Source of the DNA: Micromonospora peucetia | GTDB lineage: Bacteria > Actinomycetota > Actinomycetes > Mycobacteriales > Micromonosporaceae | DNA: 64,000 bases | Reading direction: 5' to 3' | Assembly: GCF_900091625.1 (NCBI RefSeq) | Contig: NZ_FMIC01000002.1 | Span: 3,038,001-3,102,000, forward strand | Part shown: piece after piece, positions 16,883-25,352 of the stretch | Position numbering within the stretch: position 1 is the stretch's first letter | Layout of the letters: each line of letters starts with the position of its first letter | Notes under the pieces: generated by a model | Told to the model about the DNA's origin: nothing | Database searches by the model: none | Seen by the model: the letters and a program-made list of their open reading frames with translations, nothing else | Program-made: the position numbers and the translations under genes

Positions 16883-17440
16883 TCAGTCGAGCTGGCGTAC
16901 GACGCGGGCCGGGTTGCCCACGGCGACGACGTTCGCCGGCAGGTCCTTCGTCACCACGGCGCCCGCGCCGACGACGGTGTTCTCCCCGATGGTGACGCCG
17001 GCGAGCACGATCGCCCCGCCGCCGAGCCAGACGTTGTCGCCGATGGTGATCGGCTGGGCCGCCTCCCACTTGTCGCGGCGCGGTCCGGGCTCGACGGGGT
17101 GGGTGGGGGTGAGCAGTTGCACGTTCGGTCCGATCTGGACGTCGGCGCCGATGGTGATCGGGGCGACGTCGAGGAAGACCGCGTTGAAGTTGACGAAGCT
17201 GCGGGGGCCGATCCGCACCTGCCAGCCGTAGTCGATGTAGAGCGGTGGCCGGACGTGGGCACCCTCGCCCACCTCGCCGAGCAGTTCGCGTAGGGCCGCG
17301 AGTCGGGCCTCGGGGTCGGCGGCCGGGCTGGTGTTGAAGCGTTCCATCAGCCGGGTCGCCCGGTCCACGTCGGCGGCGATCTCCGGATCGTCGGCGATGT
17401 AGGCCTCGCCCGCCAGCATGCGTTCCTTCATGGAGGTCAC
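16883..17440 (-). CDS. Sugar/maltose O-acetyltransferase (Maa/NodL, left-handed beta-helix)
   Basis: A 185-residue acetyl-CoA-dependent O-acetyltransferase. The N-terminal MKERMLAGEAYIADDPEIAA is the Maa/NodL cap; hexapeptide repeats follow (IGADVQIGPNVQL, ITIGDNVWLGGGAIV, VTIGENTVVGAGAVV) and the closing GNPARVVRQL. GTG 17440 and ATG 17431 are both possible starts; families usually begin close to the MKERM stretch. It is divergent from a secreted subtilase, with a palindrome at 17505-17523 between them. The acceptor sugar is unknown. Confidence 0.88.
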   Translation of the reverse strand: MTSMKERMLAGEAYIADDPEIAADVDRATRLMERFNTSPAADPEARLAALRELLGEVGEGAHVRPPLYIDYGWQVRIGPRSFVNFNAVFLDVAPITIGADVQIGPNVQLLTPTHPVEPGPRRDKWEAAQPITIGDNVWLGGGAIVLAGVTIGENTVVGAGAVVTKDLPANVVAVGNPARVVRQLD

Positions 17441-17504
17441 CGACCGATCATCCCCGAGGATCGGGCCCGTCCGTTGGCTGGTCCGTCATCTTCGTGTCTT
17501 TATT

Positions 17505-17523
17505 TTGCATACTCGGTATGCAA
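17505..17523. promoter_or_regulatory. Palindromic operator candidate TTGCATAC-TCG-GTATGCAA
   Basis: A perfect 8+8 bp inverted repeat with a 3-bp centre in an AT-rich patch of the 143-bp divergent region between the acetyltransferase and subtilase genes. Its form fits a GntR- or MarR-like dimer site. A weaker relative (CATAC-CCG-GTATG) lies at 23403-23415. Confidence 0.55.
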
Positions 17524-17583
17524 CTCTGATGACTGTCAATGCGTCTCTCTCTACAGGTAGTAACGCCCGACGAGGAGGATCCG

Positions 17584-20500
17584 TTGCAGAGAAGAAGAAA
17601 ACTGGTCGGTCTCGGTCTCGTGCTCGGCATGGTGCTCGGCACCCCCGGCATGGCCGTGGCCCAGGCACCCGCCGACCCGGCCGGCCGTCCCGACCCGGCA
17701 GCCCGCCCGGCCGCACCGCTCCGGACGGGGGCGGGCAACAGCGGCCCGGCCACCGTCACCCTGCTCACCGGCGACCGGGTAACCGTCAGCGGTTCCCAGG
17801 CCAGCGTGCGACCCGCACCCGGGCGTGAGGACGTCCGCTTCCAGACCCGACGCGATCGGGGCCACCTCTCGGTCGTGCCCGAGGACGCCGTGGCGCCGAT
17901 CCGGGACGGTCGGGTCGACCGGCGGCTGTTCGACGTCACCGAACTGGTCGCTGCCGGCTACGACGACGCCCGGCGCGACAACCTGCCCCTGCTGATCACC
18001 GGCAGCAACGGCGCGGCCCGGCGTTCGGCGGTGCCCGGTGGGGTCACGGTCACCCGCGAGCTGTCCGCCGTCGGCGGGTTCGCCGCCACGGCCAGCAAGC
18101 GGCGGGCCGCGGAGGTCTGGGCGGCGGTCACCGCCGCCGGCACGAAGGTCGGCGCGGCAGGGGGCGCCGACCGGATCTGGCTCGACGGCCGGCGGCAGCT
18201 CACGCTCGACCGCAGCGTGCCGCAGATCGGCGCGCCGGAGGCGTACCGGGCCGGCTTCACCGGCCGGGGCGTGCGGGTCGCCGTGCTGGACACCGGGGTC
18301 GACGCCACCCATCCGGACCTGGCCGGCCGGGTGGCGCAGGTGCGCAACTTCACCGAGGAGTCGGCGCCGGGCGACGTGGTCGGACACGGCACCCACGTCG
18401 CCTCGACCATCGCCGGCAGTGGTGCCGCGTCCGGCGGGCGGCACAGCGGTGTGGCCCCGGACGCGACGCTGCTCGACGGCAAGGTCTGCGAGACGTACGG
18501 CTGCTCGGAGTCGGCGATCCTCGCCGGCATGCAGTGGGCCGCGGTCGAGCAGCGGGCCAACGTGATCAACCTGAGTCTCGGCGGCTTCGATACCCCCGAG
18601 GTCGACCCGCTGGAGGAGGCCGTCAACACGCTCACCGCGCAGACCGGCGCCCTCTTCGTGATCAGCGCCGGCAACTCCGGCCGATTCGCCCCGGTCAGTT
18701 CCCCCAGCACCGCCGACGCCGCCCTCTCGGTGGGCGCCGTCGACCGGGACGACACCCTCGCCGGCTTCTCCAGCCGTGGTCCCCGAACCGGCGACGACGC
18801 GCTCAAGCCCGACATCACCGCCCCCGGGGTGGGGATCGTGGCGGCGCGTAGCCGCGACGGGGTGATCGGCGAGCCGGCCGGGGACGGGTACGTGGCGATG
18901 TCGGGCACCTCGATGGCCGCTCCACACGTCAGCGGCGCGGCGGCGCTGCTCGCCCAGAAGCACACCGGCTGGAAGGCCGACCGGCTCAAGGCCCTCCTGA
19001 TGTCCTCGGCGAAGCCGCACGCCGAGCTGACCGCGTACGAGCAGGGGGCCGGGCGGGTCGACCTCGCCAAGGCGGTCTGGCAGACGGTGACCAGCGACCC
19101 GCCGAGCGTGTCGTTCGGGCGGGCGCTCTGGCCGCACGGCGACGACGTCCCGATCACCCGCACGGTGACCTGGCGCAACGACGGCTCGACCGCCATCAAC
19201 CTGGACCTGGCCGTCGAGACGACCGGCCCGGGCGGCAGGCCGGCCCCGGCCGGCATGTTCACCCTCGGTGCGACCCGGATCACTGTGCCGGGCGGCGGCA
19301 CGGCGAGTACCACCGTCACCGCCGACACCCGCGTCGACAGCCCGGACGGCCACTACACCGGCCGGCTCGTGGCCCGCTCCGACAACACGGCGGTGGCGAT
19401 CACCCCGCTGGCCGTGCACCGGGAGGTGGAGAGCTACACGGTGACCGCCCGGCACCTGAACCGCTCCGGCGCGGTCACCGGCCAGCACCGCACCACGCTG
19501 GTCTCGCTGGACGGGCTCGACCCGTACGACCTGTACGACCCGGACGGCACCGCCGAGCTGCGGGTCCCCAAGGGCCGGTACGGGCTGGTCAGCTATGTGG
19601 ACGAGCTGGACGGCGACGAGTTCGTCGGCACCACCCAGCTCGTCCAGCCGGAGCTGGTGGTTGCCGGGGACACGCGGATCACCCTCGACGCCCGGAGGGG
19701 CAAGCCGGTCCGGATGACCGTCCCGCAGCGCTCGGCCACCCCGGCGCTCGTCGTCACCGAGGCGAACTTCCTCGCCGGCGAAAGCAGCTACGGCTTCGGC
19801 CTGCTGGCCTTCGACTTCACCGGCCTCTACACCGGCGGGCTCGGCCGGGCGGTCTCCGGGGAGCGGTTCTTCGCCACGGTCAGCAGCCAGTGGGCCGACC
19901 TGGAGGTGGCGAGCAGCCCCTACCTCTACGCCCTCAGCGAGGCGGTGCCCGGGCGGATGCCGACCGGCTTCGTCCGGCACTACCCGGCGAGGGATCTGGC
20001 CACCGTCAACCACCGGTTCAACGGCGGCAGCCCGGGGCTGGTCACCCAGCGCCTGGTCTTCCCGCACCGGGACCCCGACATCGGCGGCTGGGCGGTCGGC
20101 CTGCCCACCGCGACGCCGGGGCAGCGGGTCGAGCACTACAACACCCGGGGCGTGCGCTGGTCCTCGGAGCTGGACTTCGGGGTGCCCACCGACGACGGCT
20201 GGCTCGACCTCAAGGCGATCCTGTTCTCCGAGGAGCGGAGCCTGCGGGCCGGGCGGCACTACCGGGAGAGCTGGAACAGCGCGCCGTACGGGCCGTCGTT
20301 CCCGGCGGCGGGGATCACCCGGCAGGGCGACCGCGTCGAGGTGAACCTGCCGCTGCACAGTGACGCCGAAGGGCACGCGGGCGGCTCGGTCGCCGATACC
20401 GCCCGCACCGTTCTCTACCGCAACGGGGTGCTGGTCGGGGAGGAACCCGCACCGGGGTACGGCGAGTTCGACGTGCCGCCGGGCGCGGCCGACTACCGGC

Positions 20501-20922
20501 TGGAGACGTCATCGAAGCGGAGCTTCACCGACCTCTCGACCGAGGTGTCGGCCACCTGGACGTTCCGGTCCGGGCACGTCGCCGGGGACGAACCGGCCGC
20601 GCTGCCGGCGTCGGCGATCCGGTTCGCGCCCCGACTGGACCGGGACAACGCCGCCCCGGCGGGCCGGAGCTTCGTGATTCCGGTGACGGTGCAGCGGCAG
20701 CCGGGCGCGCCCTCGGCCCGGGTCGCCGCGTTGACCGTCGACGTCTCCTACGACGGTGGAAAGACCTGGCAGCAGGCCAGGGTCCGGCCCGGCGGTCAGG
20801 GCTGGGCGGCCACCGTGCAGCACCCGGCCGGCACCGGACACGTCTCGCTGCGGGCCACCGCCCGGGACACCGCCGGCAACACGGTCACCCAGCGCGTCAT
20901 CCAGGCGTACCGCCTGCGCTGA
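17584..20922 (+). CDS. Secreted S8 family subtilisin-like serine peptidase
   Basis: 1112 residues. TTG 17584 is chosen because GAGGAGG (17573-17579) is correctly spaced and the protein then opens with a clean Sec signal (MQRRRKLVGLGLVLGMVLG ... AVAQA); the longer ATG 17539 frame lacks both. The catalytic triad is Asp236 (VLDTGVD), His268 (GHGTHVAS) and Ser443 (SGTSMAAPH), followed by about 600 residues of beta-rich accessory domains. An N-terminal propeptide of about 170 residues precedes the catalytic domain. Probably exported and self-activating. A hairpin terminator follows. Confidence 0.93.
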   Translation: MQRRRKLVGLGLVLGMVLGTPGMAVAQAPADPAGRPDPAARPAAPLRTGAGNSGPATVTLLTGDRVTVSGSQASVRPAPGREDVRFQTRRDRGHLSVVPEDAVAPIRDGRVDRRLFDVTELVAAGYDDARRDNLPLLITGSNGAARRSAVPGGVTVTRELSAVGGFAATASKRRAAEVWAAVTAAGTKVGAAGGADRIWLDGRRQLTLDRSVPQIGAPEAYRAGFTGRGVRVAVLDTGVDATHPDLAGRVAQVRNFTEESAPGDVVGHGTHVASTIAGSGAASGGRHSGVAPDATLLDGKVCETYGCSESAILAGMQWAAVEQRANVINLSLGGFDTPEVDPLEEAVNTLTAQTGALFVISAGNSGRFAPVSSPSTADAALSVGAVDRDDTLAGFSSRGPRTGDDALKPDITAPGVGIVAARSRDGVIGEPAGDGYVAMSGTSMAAPHVSGAAALLAQKHTGWKADRLKALLMSSAKPHAELTAYEQGAGRVDLAKAVWQTVTSDPPSVSFGRALWPHGDDVPITRTVTWRNDGSTAINLDLAVETTGPGGRPAPAGMFTLGATRITVPGGGTASTTVTADTRVDSPDGHYTGRLVARSDNTAVAITPLAVHREVESYTVTARHLNRSGAVTGQHRTTLVSLDGLDPYDLYDPDGTAELRVPKGRYGLVSYVDELDGDEFVGTTQLVQPELVVAGDTRITLDARRGKPVRMTVPQRSATPALVVTEANFLAGESSYGFGLLAFDFTGLYTGGLGRAVSGERFFATVSSQWADLEVASSPYLYALSEAVPGRMPTGFVRHYPARDLATVNHRFNGGSPGLVTQRLVFPHRDPDIGGWAVGLPTATPGQRVEHYNTRGVRWSSELDFGVPTDDGWLDLKAILFSEERSLRAGRHYRESWNSAPYGPSFPAAGITRQGDRVEVNLPLHSDAEGHAGGSVADTARTVLYRNGVLVGEEPAPGYGEFDVPPGAADYRLETSSKRSFTDLSTEVSATWTFRSGHVAGDEPAALPASAIRFAPRLDRDNAAPAGRSFVIPVTVQRQPGAPSARVAALTVDVSYDGGKTWQQARVRPGGQGWAATVQHPAGTGHVSLRATARDTAGNTVTQRVIQAYRLR

Positions 20923-20929
20923 GGCGTAC

Positions 20930-20967
20930 CCCCGCCGGGTCCGCGACCGATCGCGGGCCCGGCGGGG
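20930..20967. terminator. Bidirectional terminator hairpin between the subtilase gene and dapD
   Basis: A 17-bp stem (CCCCGCCGGGTCCGCGA with its complement, one G-U type mismatch) and a 4-base loop between two converging genes. Confidence 0.8.
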
Positions 20968-20973
20968 TGGCCG

Positions 20974-21930
20974 TCAGTCGTTGGCGTGCAGCGCGGCGTT
21001 CAGCTCGATGCCCCGGCCGGCGCGCTGCTTCGCCTCCAGCGCCCCGGTGACCGAGTTGCGCCAGAACAGCAGGTTGTCCACCCCGGAGAGTTCGCGGGCC
21101 TTGACCACCCGGCCGTCCGGCAGGGTGATCTTGGAGGCGGCGGTGATGTAGCAGCCGGCCTCCACCATGCAGTCGTCGCCGAGTGAGATGCCCACGCCGG
21201 CGTTCGCCCCGATCAGGCTGCGCTCGCCGATGCGGACCTTGTCGGTGCCGCCGCCGGAGAGGGTGCCCATGATCGAGGCGCCGCCGCCGATGTCGGAGCC
21301 GTCGCCGACCACCACGCCCTGCACGATCCGGCCCTCGACCATCGAGGTGCCCAGCGTGCCGGCGTTGAAGTTGCAGAATCCCTCGTGCATCACAGTGGTG
21401 CCGGCCGCCAGGTGCGCGCCGAGCCGGACCCGGTCGGCGTCGGCGATCCGCACGCCGGAGGGCACCACGTAGTCGGTCATCCGGGGGAACTTGTCCACCC
21501 CGTAGACGGTCAGGTGGCGGCCGGCGGCCCGCTCGATGACCCGCAGCTCGTCCACCCGCTCCGGGGGGCACGGCCCGGCGGAGGTCCAGGCCACGTTGGC
21601 CAGCTTGCCGAAGATGCCGTCGAGGTTGAGCTCGTTGGGCCGCACCAGGCGGTGGGACAGCAGGTGCAGCCGCAGGTACGCGTCGGCGGCGTCCTTGATC
21701 GGGTCGTCCAGCGAGCCGATCACGGTGACCACCTGGACGGTACGGATTCCGGGCAGCGCCCGGTCGCCGACCGCCCCCGGCGGCAGGTCCAGCACGTCCG
21801 CCTCGTCCTCGCCGACGACCAGCGGCAGTTCGCCGAGGCCCAGCTTGCCGGTCGGATACCAGGTGTCGAGCACCTGGTCGTCAGCGGTCACGGTGGCCAG
21901 GCCGATGCCCCAGGCGGATTCGGACGTCAC
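20974..21930 (-). CDS. dapD: Tetrahydrodipicolinate N-succinyltransferase DapD
   Basis: Succinyl-CoA-dependent enzyme of the lysine/meso-DAP pathway, 318 residues, actinobacterial type. Visible: N-terminal [11 protein letters not shown], the middle [19 protein letters not shown], the left-handed beta-helix turns ([36 protein letters not shown]) and [27 protein letters not shown] 21930 follows AGAGGTGA. It is divergent from dapE, so both probably share the 127-bp promoter region between them. Confidence 0.95.
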   Translation of the reverse strand: MTSESAWGIGLATVTADDQVLDTWYPTGKLGLGELPLVVGEDEADVLDLPPGAVGDRALPGIRTVQVVTVIGSLDDPIKDAADAYLRLHLLSHRLVRPNELNLDGIFGKLANVAWTSAGPCPPERVDELRVIERAAGRHLTVYGVDKFPRMTDYVVPSGVRIADADRVRLGAHLAAGTTVMHEGFCNFNAGTLGTSMVEGRIVQGVVVGDGSDIGGGASIMGTLSGGGTDKVRIGERSLIGANAGVGISLGDDCMVEAGCYITAASKITLPDGRVVKARELSGVDNLLFWRNSVTGALEAKQRAGRGIELNAALHAND

Positions 21931-22057
21931 TGATTCACCTCTCGTTCGTGCTGCGGGCCGGCGAGCCCTTCGCGCCCCCACACGACCGCGTCGTGCACGG
22001 GCGGCCACGGTGAACTCGCTCCTCGCGCTCGCCAGCTCTGACGGTACCGTGCGAACC

Positions 22058-23131
22058 ATGGAGAACCCGCTGACCCCCGAGGTCCTGGCCGATCCGGTGG
22101 CGTTGACCCGTGCGCTGGTCGACATTGAGTCCGTGTCCCTCGACGAGAAGGCGATCGCCGACTGCGTGGAGCAGGTGCTGCGGGGCGTACCGCACCTGAC
22201 CACCTACCGGCACGGCAACACGGTGATGGCGCGGACCGACCTGGGTCGCGACCAGCGGGTGGTGCTCGCCGGGCACCTGGACACGGTGCCGCTGAACAAC
22301 AACTTTCCGTCGACCACGCGCGGCGACCTGATGTACGGCTGCGGCACCTCGGACATGAAGTCCGGCGTGGCGTACGCGTTGCACCTGGCGGTGACCCTGC
22401 CGGACCCGCGCTACGACGTGACGTACTTCTTCTACGAGGCGGAGGAGATCGATTCGAAGTACAACGGTCTCTTCCTGGTCGCCGAGGCGCACCCGGAGTG
22501 GCTGGAGGCGGACTTCGCGCTGCTGCTGGAGCCGACGCACGGCATCGTCGAGGCCGGCTGCCAGGGCACCATGCGGGCGGTGGTCACCACCACCGGCGTA
22601 CGGGCCCACTCGGCCCGCTCCTGGCACGGGGTGAACGCGATCCACGCGGCCGGCGAGGTGCTCGACCGGTTGGCCAGCTACGAGGCGCGGCGGGTCACCA
22701 TCGACGGCTGCGACTACCGGGAGGGCATGAACGCCGTCCGCATCCACGGCGGTGTGGCCGGCAACGTGGTGCCCGACCGGTGCGAGGTCGAGGTCAACCA
22801 CCGGTTCGCGCCGGACCGGACCCCGGCCGAGGCCGAGGCGCACCTGCGCGAGGTCTTCGCCGGTTTCGAGGTGCGGATCACTGATTCGGCCGCCGGCGCC
22901 GCGCCCGGGCTGGAGGCGGCCCCGGCCCGGGAGTTCCTCGCGGCGGTGGGCGCCGCGCCGATCGGCAAGCTGGGCTGGACGGACGTGGCCCGGTTCGCCG
23001 CGATGGGCGTCCCGGCGCTGAACTTCGGCCCCGGCGACCCCAACCTGGCCCACCACCCCGACGAGCACGTCGAGATCAGCAAGATCCGGGACGGCGCCGC
23101 CACCCTGCACCGCTGGCTGGCCTCCGCCTGA
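22058..23131 (+). CDS. dapE: Succinyl-diaminopimelate desuccinylase DapE
   Basis: Di-zinc M20 family hydrolase that releases LL-DAP from its succinyl derivative; 357 residues from ATG 22058. Metal-binding landmarks: [11 protein letters not shown] (His ligand and Asp), GTSDMKSG (bridging Asp), YEAEEID (catalytic base and ligand Glu), and the late LAHHPDEHV. Works after DapC (8773) and DapD (20974, divergent neighbour). Ends in a perfect palindromic terminator. Confidence 0.95.
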   Translation: MENPLTPEVLADPVALTRALVDIESVSLDEKAIADCVEQVLRGVPHLTTYRHGNTVMARTDLGRDQRVVLAGHLDTVPLNNNFPSTTRGDLMYGCGTSDMKSGVAYALHLAVTLPDPRYDVTYFFYEAEEIDSKYNGLFLVAEAHPEWLEADFALLLEPTHGIVEAGCQGTMRAVVTTTGVRAHSARSWHGVNAIHAAGEVLDRLASYEARRVTIDGCDYREGMNAVRIHGGVAGNVVPDRCEVEVNHRFAPDRTPAEAEAHLREVFAGFEVRITDSAAGAAPGLEAAPAREFLAAVGAAPIGKLGWTDVARFAAMGVPALNFGPGDPNLAHHPDEHVEISKIRDGAATLHRWLASA

Positions 23132-23149
23132 CGGGGGGCGTCCCTTGCC

Positions 23150-23191
23150 TGAACGGGAGGTCCGCGTCAGCTGACGCGGACCTCCCGTTCA
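23150..23191. terminator. Perfect 42-bp palindrome, bidirectional terminator
   Basis: TGAACGGGAGGTCCGCGTCA and its complement meet without a spacer (21+21 bp). It sits between the dapE stop and the stop of the opposing 53-residue gene. Confidence 0.85.
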
Positions 23192-23208
23192 CGGTGCTGT
23201 CGGTGCGG

Positions 23209-23370
23209 TCAGACGGTGGCGGACGCGTCGGCGGTGGGCCGTGCGTCGGGCTGGCCGCCCTGGTCGGTGGATGGTTCCATCAGGCGGGCGCGACGGCGCT
23301 CGGCCACCACGTCGCGGATGCGGCGCTGCATCTGCCGCCGGATCCGGATCATCTCGCTGTTGCTGATCAC
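23209..23370 (-). CDS. Small basic/coiled protein of 53 residues, unknown function
   Basis: Starts at GTG 23370 after a strong GGGGGAGGAG ribosome site (spacing 5). The sequence is a charged amphipathic helix (SEMIRIRRQMQRRIRDVVAE) with a Pro/Ala-rich tail. On the minus strand TACTAT at about 23418-23423 looks like a -10 element, and CATAC-CCG-GTATG (23403-23415) lies just after it. Terminated by the palindrome at 23150-23191. Family not recognised; the ribosome site and helix argue that it is real. Confidence 0.65.
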   Translation of the reverse strand: MISNSEMIRIRRQMQRRIRDVVAERRRARLMEPSTDQGGQPDARPTADASATV

Positions 23371-23402
23371 GCTGGCTCCTCCCCCGAAGGCGCGTGCCGG
23401 GG

Positions 23403-23415
23403 CATACCCGGTATG
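23403..23415. promoter_or_regulatory. Palindrome CATAC-CCG-GTATG upstream of the 53-residue gene
   Basis: A 5+5 bp inverted repeat with a 3-bp centre, sharing GCATAC-YCG-GTATG with the site at 17505-17523. It overlaps the presumed transcription start region of the minus-strand small gene. Confidence 0.4.
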
Positions 23416-23657
23416 TGAATAGTAAGACGTCCGTGCGACCGAATTAGTTGCCCAAGATCCGGAAAAATCTTTCCGGGCCCTCCGGCCTGCGCCTCGCCTG
23501 TCGCCAGGCCCACATGCGCCCGGCCCTCGCCCGGCCCTCGCCCGGCCCGGGCGGCTCGTCCCCTCGCCGGGCCCGGGCGTTCCCGTCCGGCGGTCCGGGG
23601 CAGTCCCGGCTCGCGGTGCTCGCACCCGGCGGGTGCCGCTCCACTACGGTTGCTCCC

Positions 23658-24518
23658 ATGGGTCAGAGCAAGGGGCGGGAGGCCGGCCGAGAGCCGGGAC
23701 AGGAGCGGCACCGGGGGGCTGTGACGCTGCGTCGGCAGGCGATCACGAGCAGCACCGCCGATCAGCGCCTGCTCGATTCGCGCGGGCGCGGCGACTGGAA
23801 GACCAAGGACGCCTGGCGGGCGCTGCGCATCCTCTCCGAGTTCGTCGAGGGTTTCGACACTCTGGCCGACCTGCCCCCGGCGGTCAGCGTGTTCGGTTCT
23901 GCCCGCAGCCGGCCGGAGAGCCCGGAGTGCCAGCTGGCCGAGGCGCTGGGCGCGGCTCTGGCCCGAGCCGGCTATGCGGTGATCACCGGCGGCGGGCCGG
24001 GTGTGATGGAGGCGGCCAACCGGGGCGCCAGCGAGGCTGGCGGGCTGTCGGTCGGCCTCGGCATCGAGCTTCCCTTCGAACAGGGCCTCAACGACTGGGT
24101 CGACCTGGCCATCGACTTCCGCTACTTCTTCGCCCGCAAGACCATGTTCGTCAAGTACGCCCAGGCGTTCGTCGTGCTGCCCGGCGGGTTCGGCACCCTG
24201 GACGAGCTCTTCGAGGCGCTGACCCTCGTGCAGACCGGCAAGGTCACCCGGTTCCCCGTGGTGATGATGGGCGCGGACTACTGGAGCGGCCTGCTCGACT
24301 GGCTGCGCGACACCATGGCCGCCGACGGCAAGATCGGGCCGGTCGACCTGGAACTGATCTGCGTGACCGACGACGTCGACGCGGCGGTCCGGCACATCGT
24401 GGAGGCCGAGGCCGCCCTCAACGTCGAGCAGGAAGCGGTCCGTGAGGAGGCCGTCGCCGTCACCGCCGCCGATCAGCGTGCCGCTGCCGAAGCGGGCGAC
24501 GAGAGCCGGGACCACTGA
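23658..24518 (+). CDS. TIGR00730/LOG family protein, long form (286 residues)
   Basis: Rossmann-fold LOG-type phosphoribohydrolase family (cytokinin-riboside monophosphate or other nucleoside 5'-monophosphate). Motifs: VSVFGSAR, GGGPGVMEAANRGA, FFARKTMFVKYA and the signature LPGGFGTLDELFE. ATG 23658 is preceded by no strong ribosome site. A charged N-terminal extension (about 60 residues) and an acidic tail distinguish it from the short form next door. One base separates its stop from the next start. Likely cytosolic; real substrate in bacteria uncertain. Confidence 0.88.
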   Translation: MGQSKGREAGREPGQERHRGAVTLRRQAITSSTADQRLLDSRGRGDWKTKDAWRALRILSEFVEGFDTLADLPPAVSVFGSARSRPESPECQLAEALGAALARAGYAVITGGGPGVMEAANRGASEAGGLSVGLGIELPFEQGLNDWVDLAIDFRYFFARKTMFVKYAQAFVVLPGGFGTLDELFEALTLVQTGKVTRFPVVMMGADYWSGLLDWLRDTMAADGKIGPVDLELICVTDDVDAAVRHIVEAEAALNVEQEAVREEAVAVTAADQRAAAEAGDESRDH

Positions 24519-24519
24519 C

Positions 24520-25065
24520 ATGGCGGCGATCTGCGTCTTCTGCGCCTCCTCCCGTACGCTCGACCAGCGTTGGCTGGACCTCGCGGCCGAGACGGGCGCG
24601 GAGATCGCCCGGCGCGGGCACACGCTCGTCAGCGGCGGCGGGAGCGTCGGCATGATGGGCGCGTTGGCGGACGGGGCGCGGGCAGCCGGCGGCCGGACGG
24701 TCGGGGTGATCCCCCAGTCGCTGGTCGACCTGGAGGTCGCCGACCTGGCGTCGGACGAACTGCTCATCACCGACTCGATGGCCAGCCGCAAGACCGTCAT
24801 GATCGACAAGTCGGACGCGTTCCTCACCCTGCCCGGAGGGCTCGGCACCCTCGACGAGCTGTTCGAGGTCTGGACGACCGCCACCCTGGCCCTGCACGCC
24901 AAGCCGATGGTGCTGGTCGATACCGACGGCTTCTACCGCCCGGTGCTCGACTGGCTGGGATCGCTGGCCGACCAGACCTTCCTCAAGCCCGCCGGTCTGG
25001 GCCTGCTCACCGTGACCGACACGGTCCCCGCCGCCCTGGACACCCTGGACCTCCACCTAACCTGA
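24520..25065 (+). CDS. TIGR00730/LOG family protein, short form (181 residues)
   Basis: Second LOG-family protein, arranged in tandem with the first. Opens AAICVFCASSRTLDQRW, then SGGGSVGMMGALADGA, SMASRKTVMIDKSDAF and LPGGLGTLDELFEVW. It has the compact size of plant-type LOG enzymes. Its start lies one base after the stop of the upstream copy (TGACATG), so they are co-transcribed. The pair is divergent enough to be an old duplication or two separate lineages. Confidence 0.9.
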   Translation: MAAICVFCASSRTLDQRWLDLAAETGAEIARRGHTLVSGGGSVGMMGALADGARAAGGRTVGVIPQSLVDLEVADLASDELLITDSMASRKTVMIDKSDAFLTLPGGLGTLDELFEVWTTATLALHAKPMVLVDTDGFYRPVLDWLGSLADQTFLKPAGLGLLTVTDTVPAALDTLDLHLT

Positions 25066-25352
25066 CCCCCTCCCTCCCTTCCCTCGCCTCCGCCCCCCGC
25101 CCCCCGCCCCACGCCCCCACGCCCCCACGCGATCTTGCGCCCCCGCCTCCGCGATCTTGCACTTATGGCCCTTGATATGCCTGGTTTACGTGCTTTGCCC
25201 GGGCCGTAAGTGCAAGATCGCGGGGGCGCGGGGCACGGGCCGGAGCGCGGGGGCACGGGGGCCGGGGCACGGGGCGGGGGCGGGAGGGCGAGGGGTGGGT
25301 GGGGACGGGGTGGCGGGGTGGGGGTGTCGTACCGGCATGGTGGGATGGACGG
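25066..25352. other. Intergenic region with repeat family A before adnA
   Basis: A C-rich run, a lone half arm GCGATCTTGC (25129-25138), family A copy 3 and then a G-rich run that leads to the adnA start. No separate promoter was recognised. Confidence 0.65.
25151..25221. repeat. Palindromic intergenic repeat, family A, copy 3
   Basis: The arms 25151-25171 and 25201-25221 pair at 20 of 21 positions; the inner arm differs from copy 2 (ATGGCCC for TGTGCCC) but the two arms changed together, so pairing is kept. The half arm just upstream echoes the decayed arm before copy 1. Confidence 0.88.

Noticed and set aside
17551..20376. Long minus-strand frame over the subtilase gene
   Set aside because: Antisense to a gene with a full catalytic triad and signal peptide; sequence is Gly/Arg/Val-rich shadow type.
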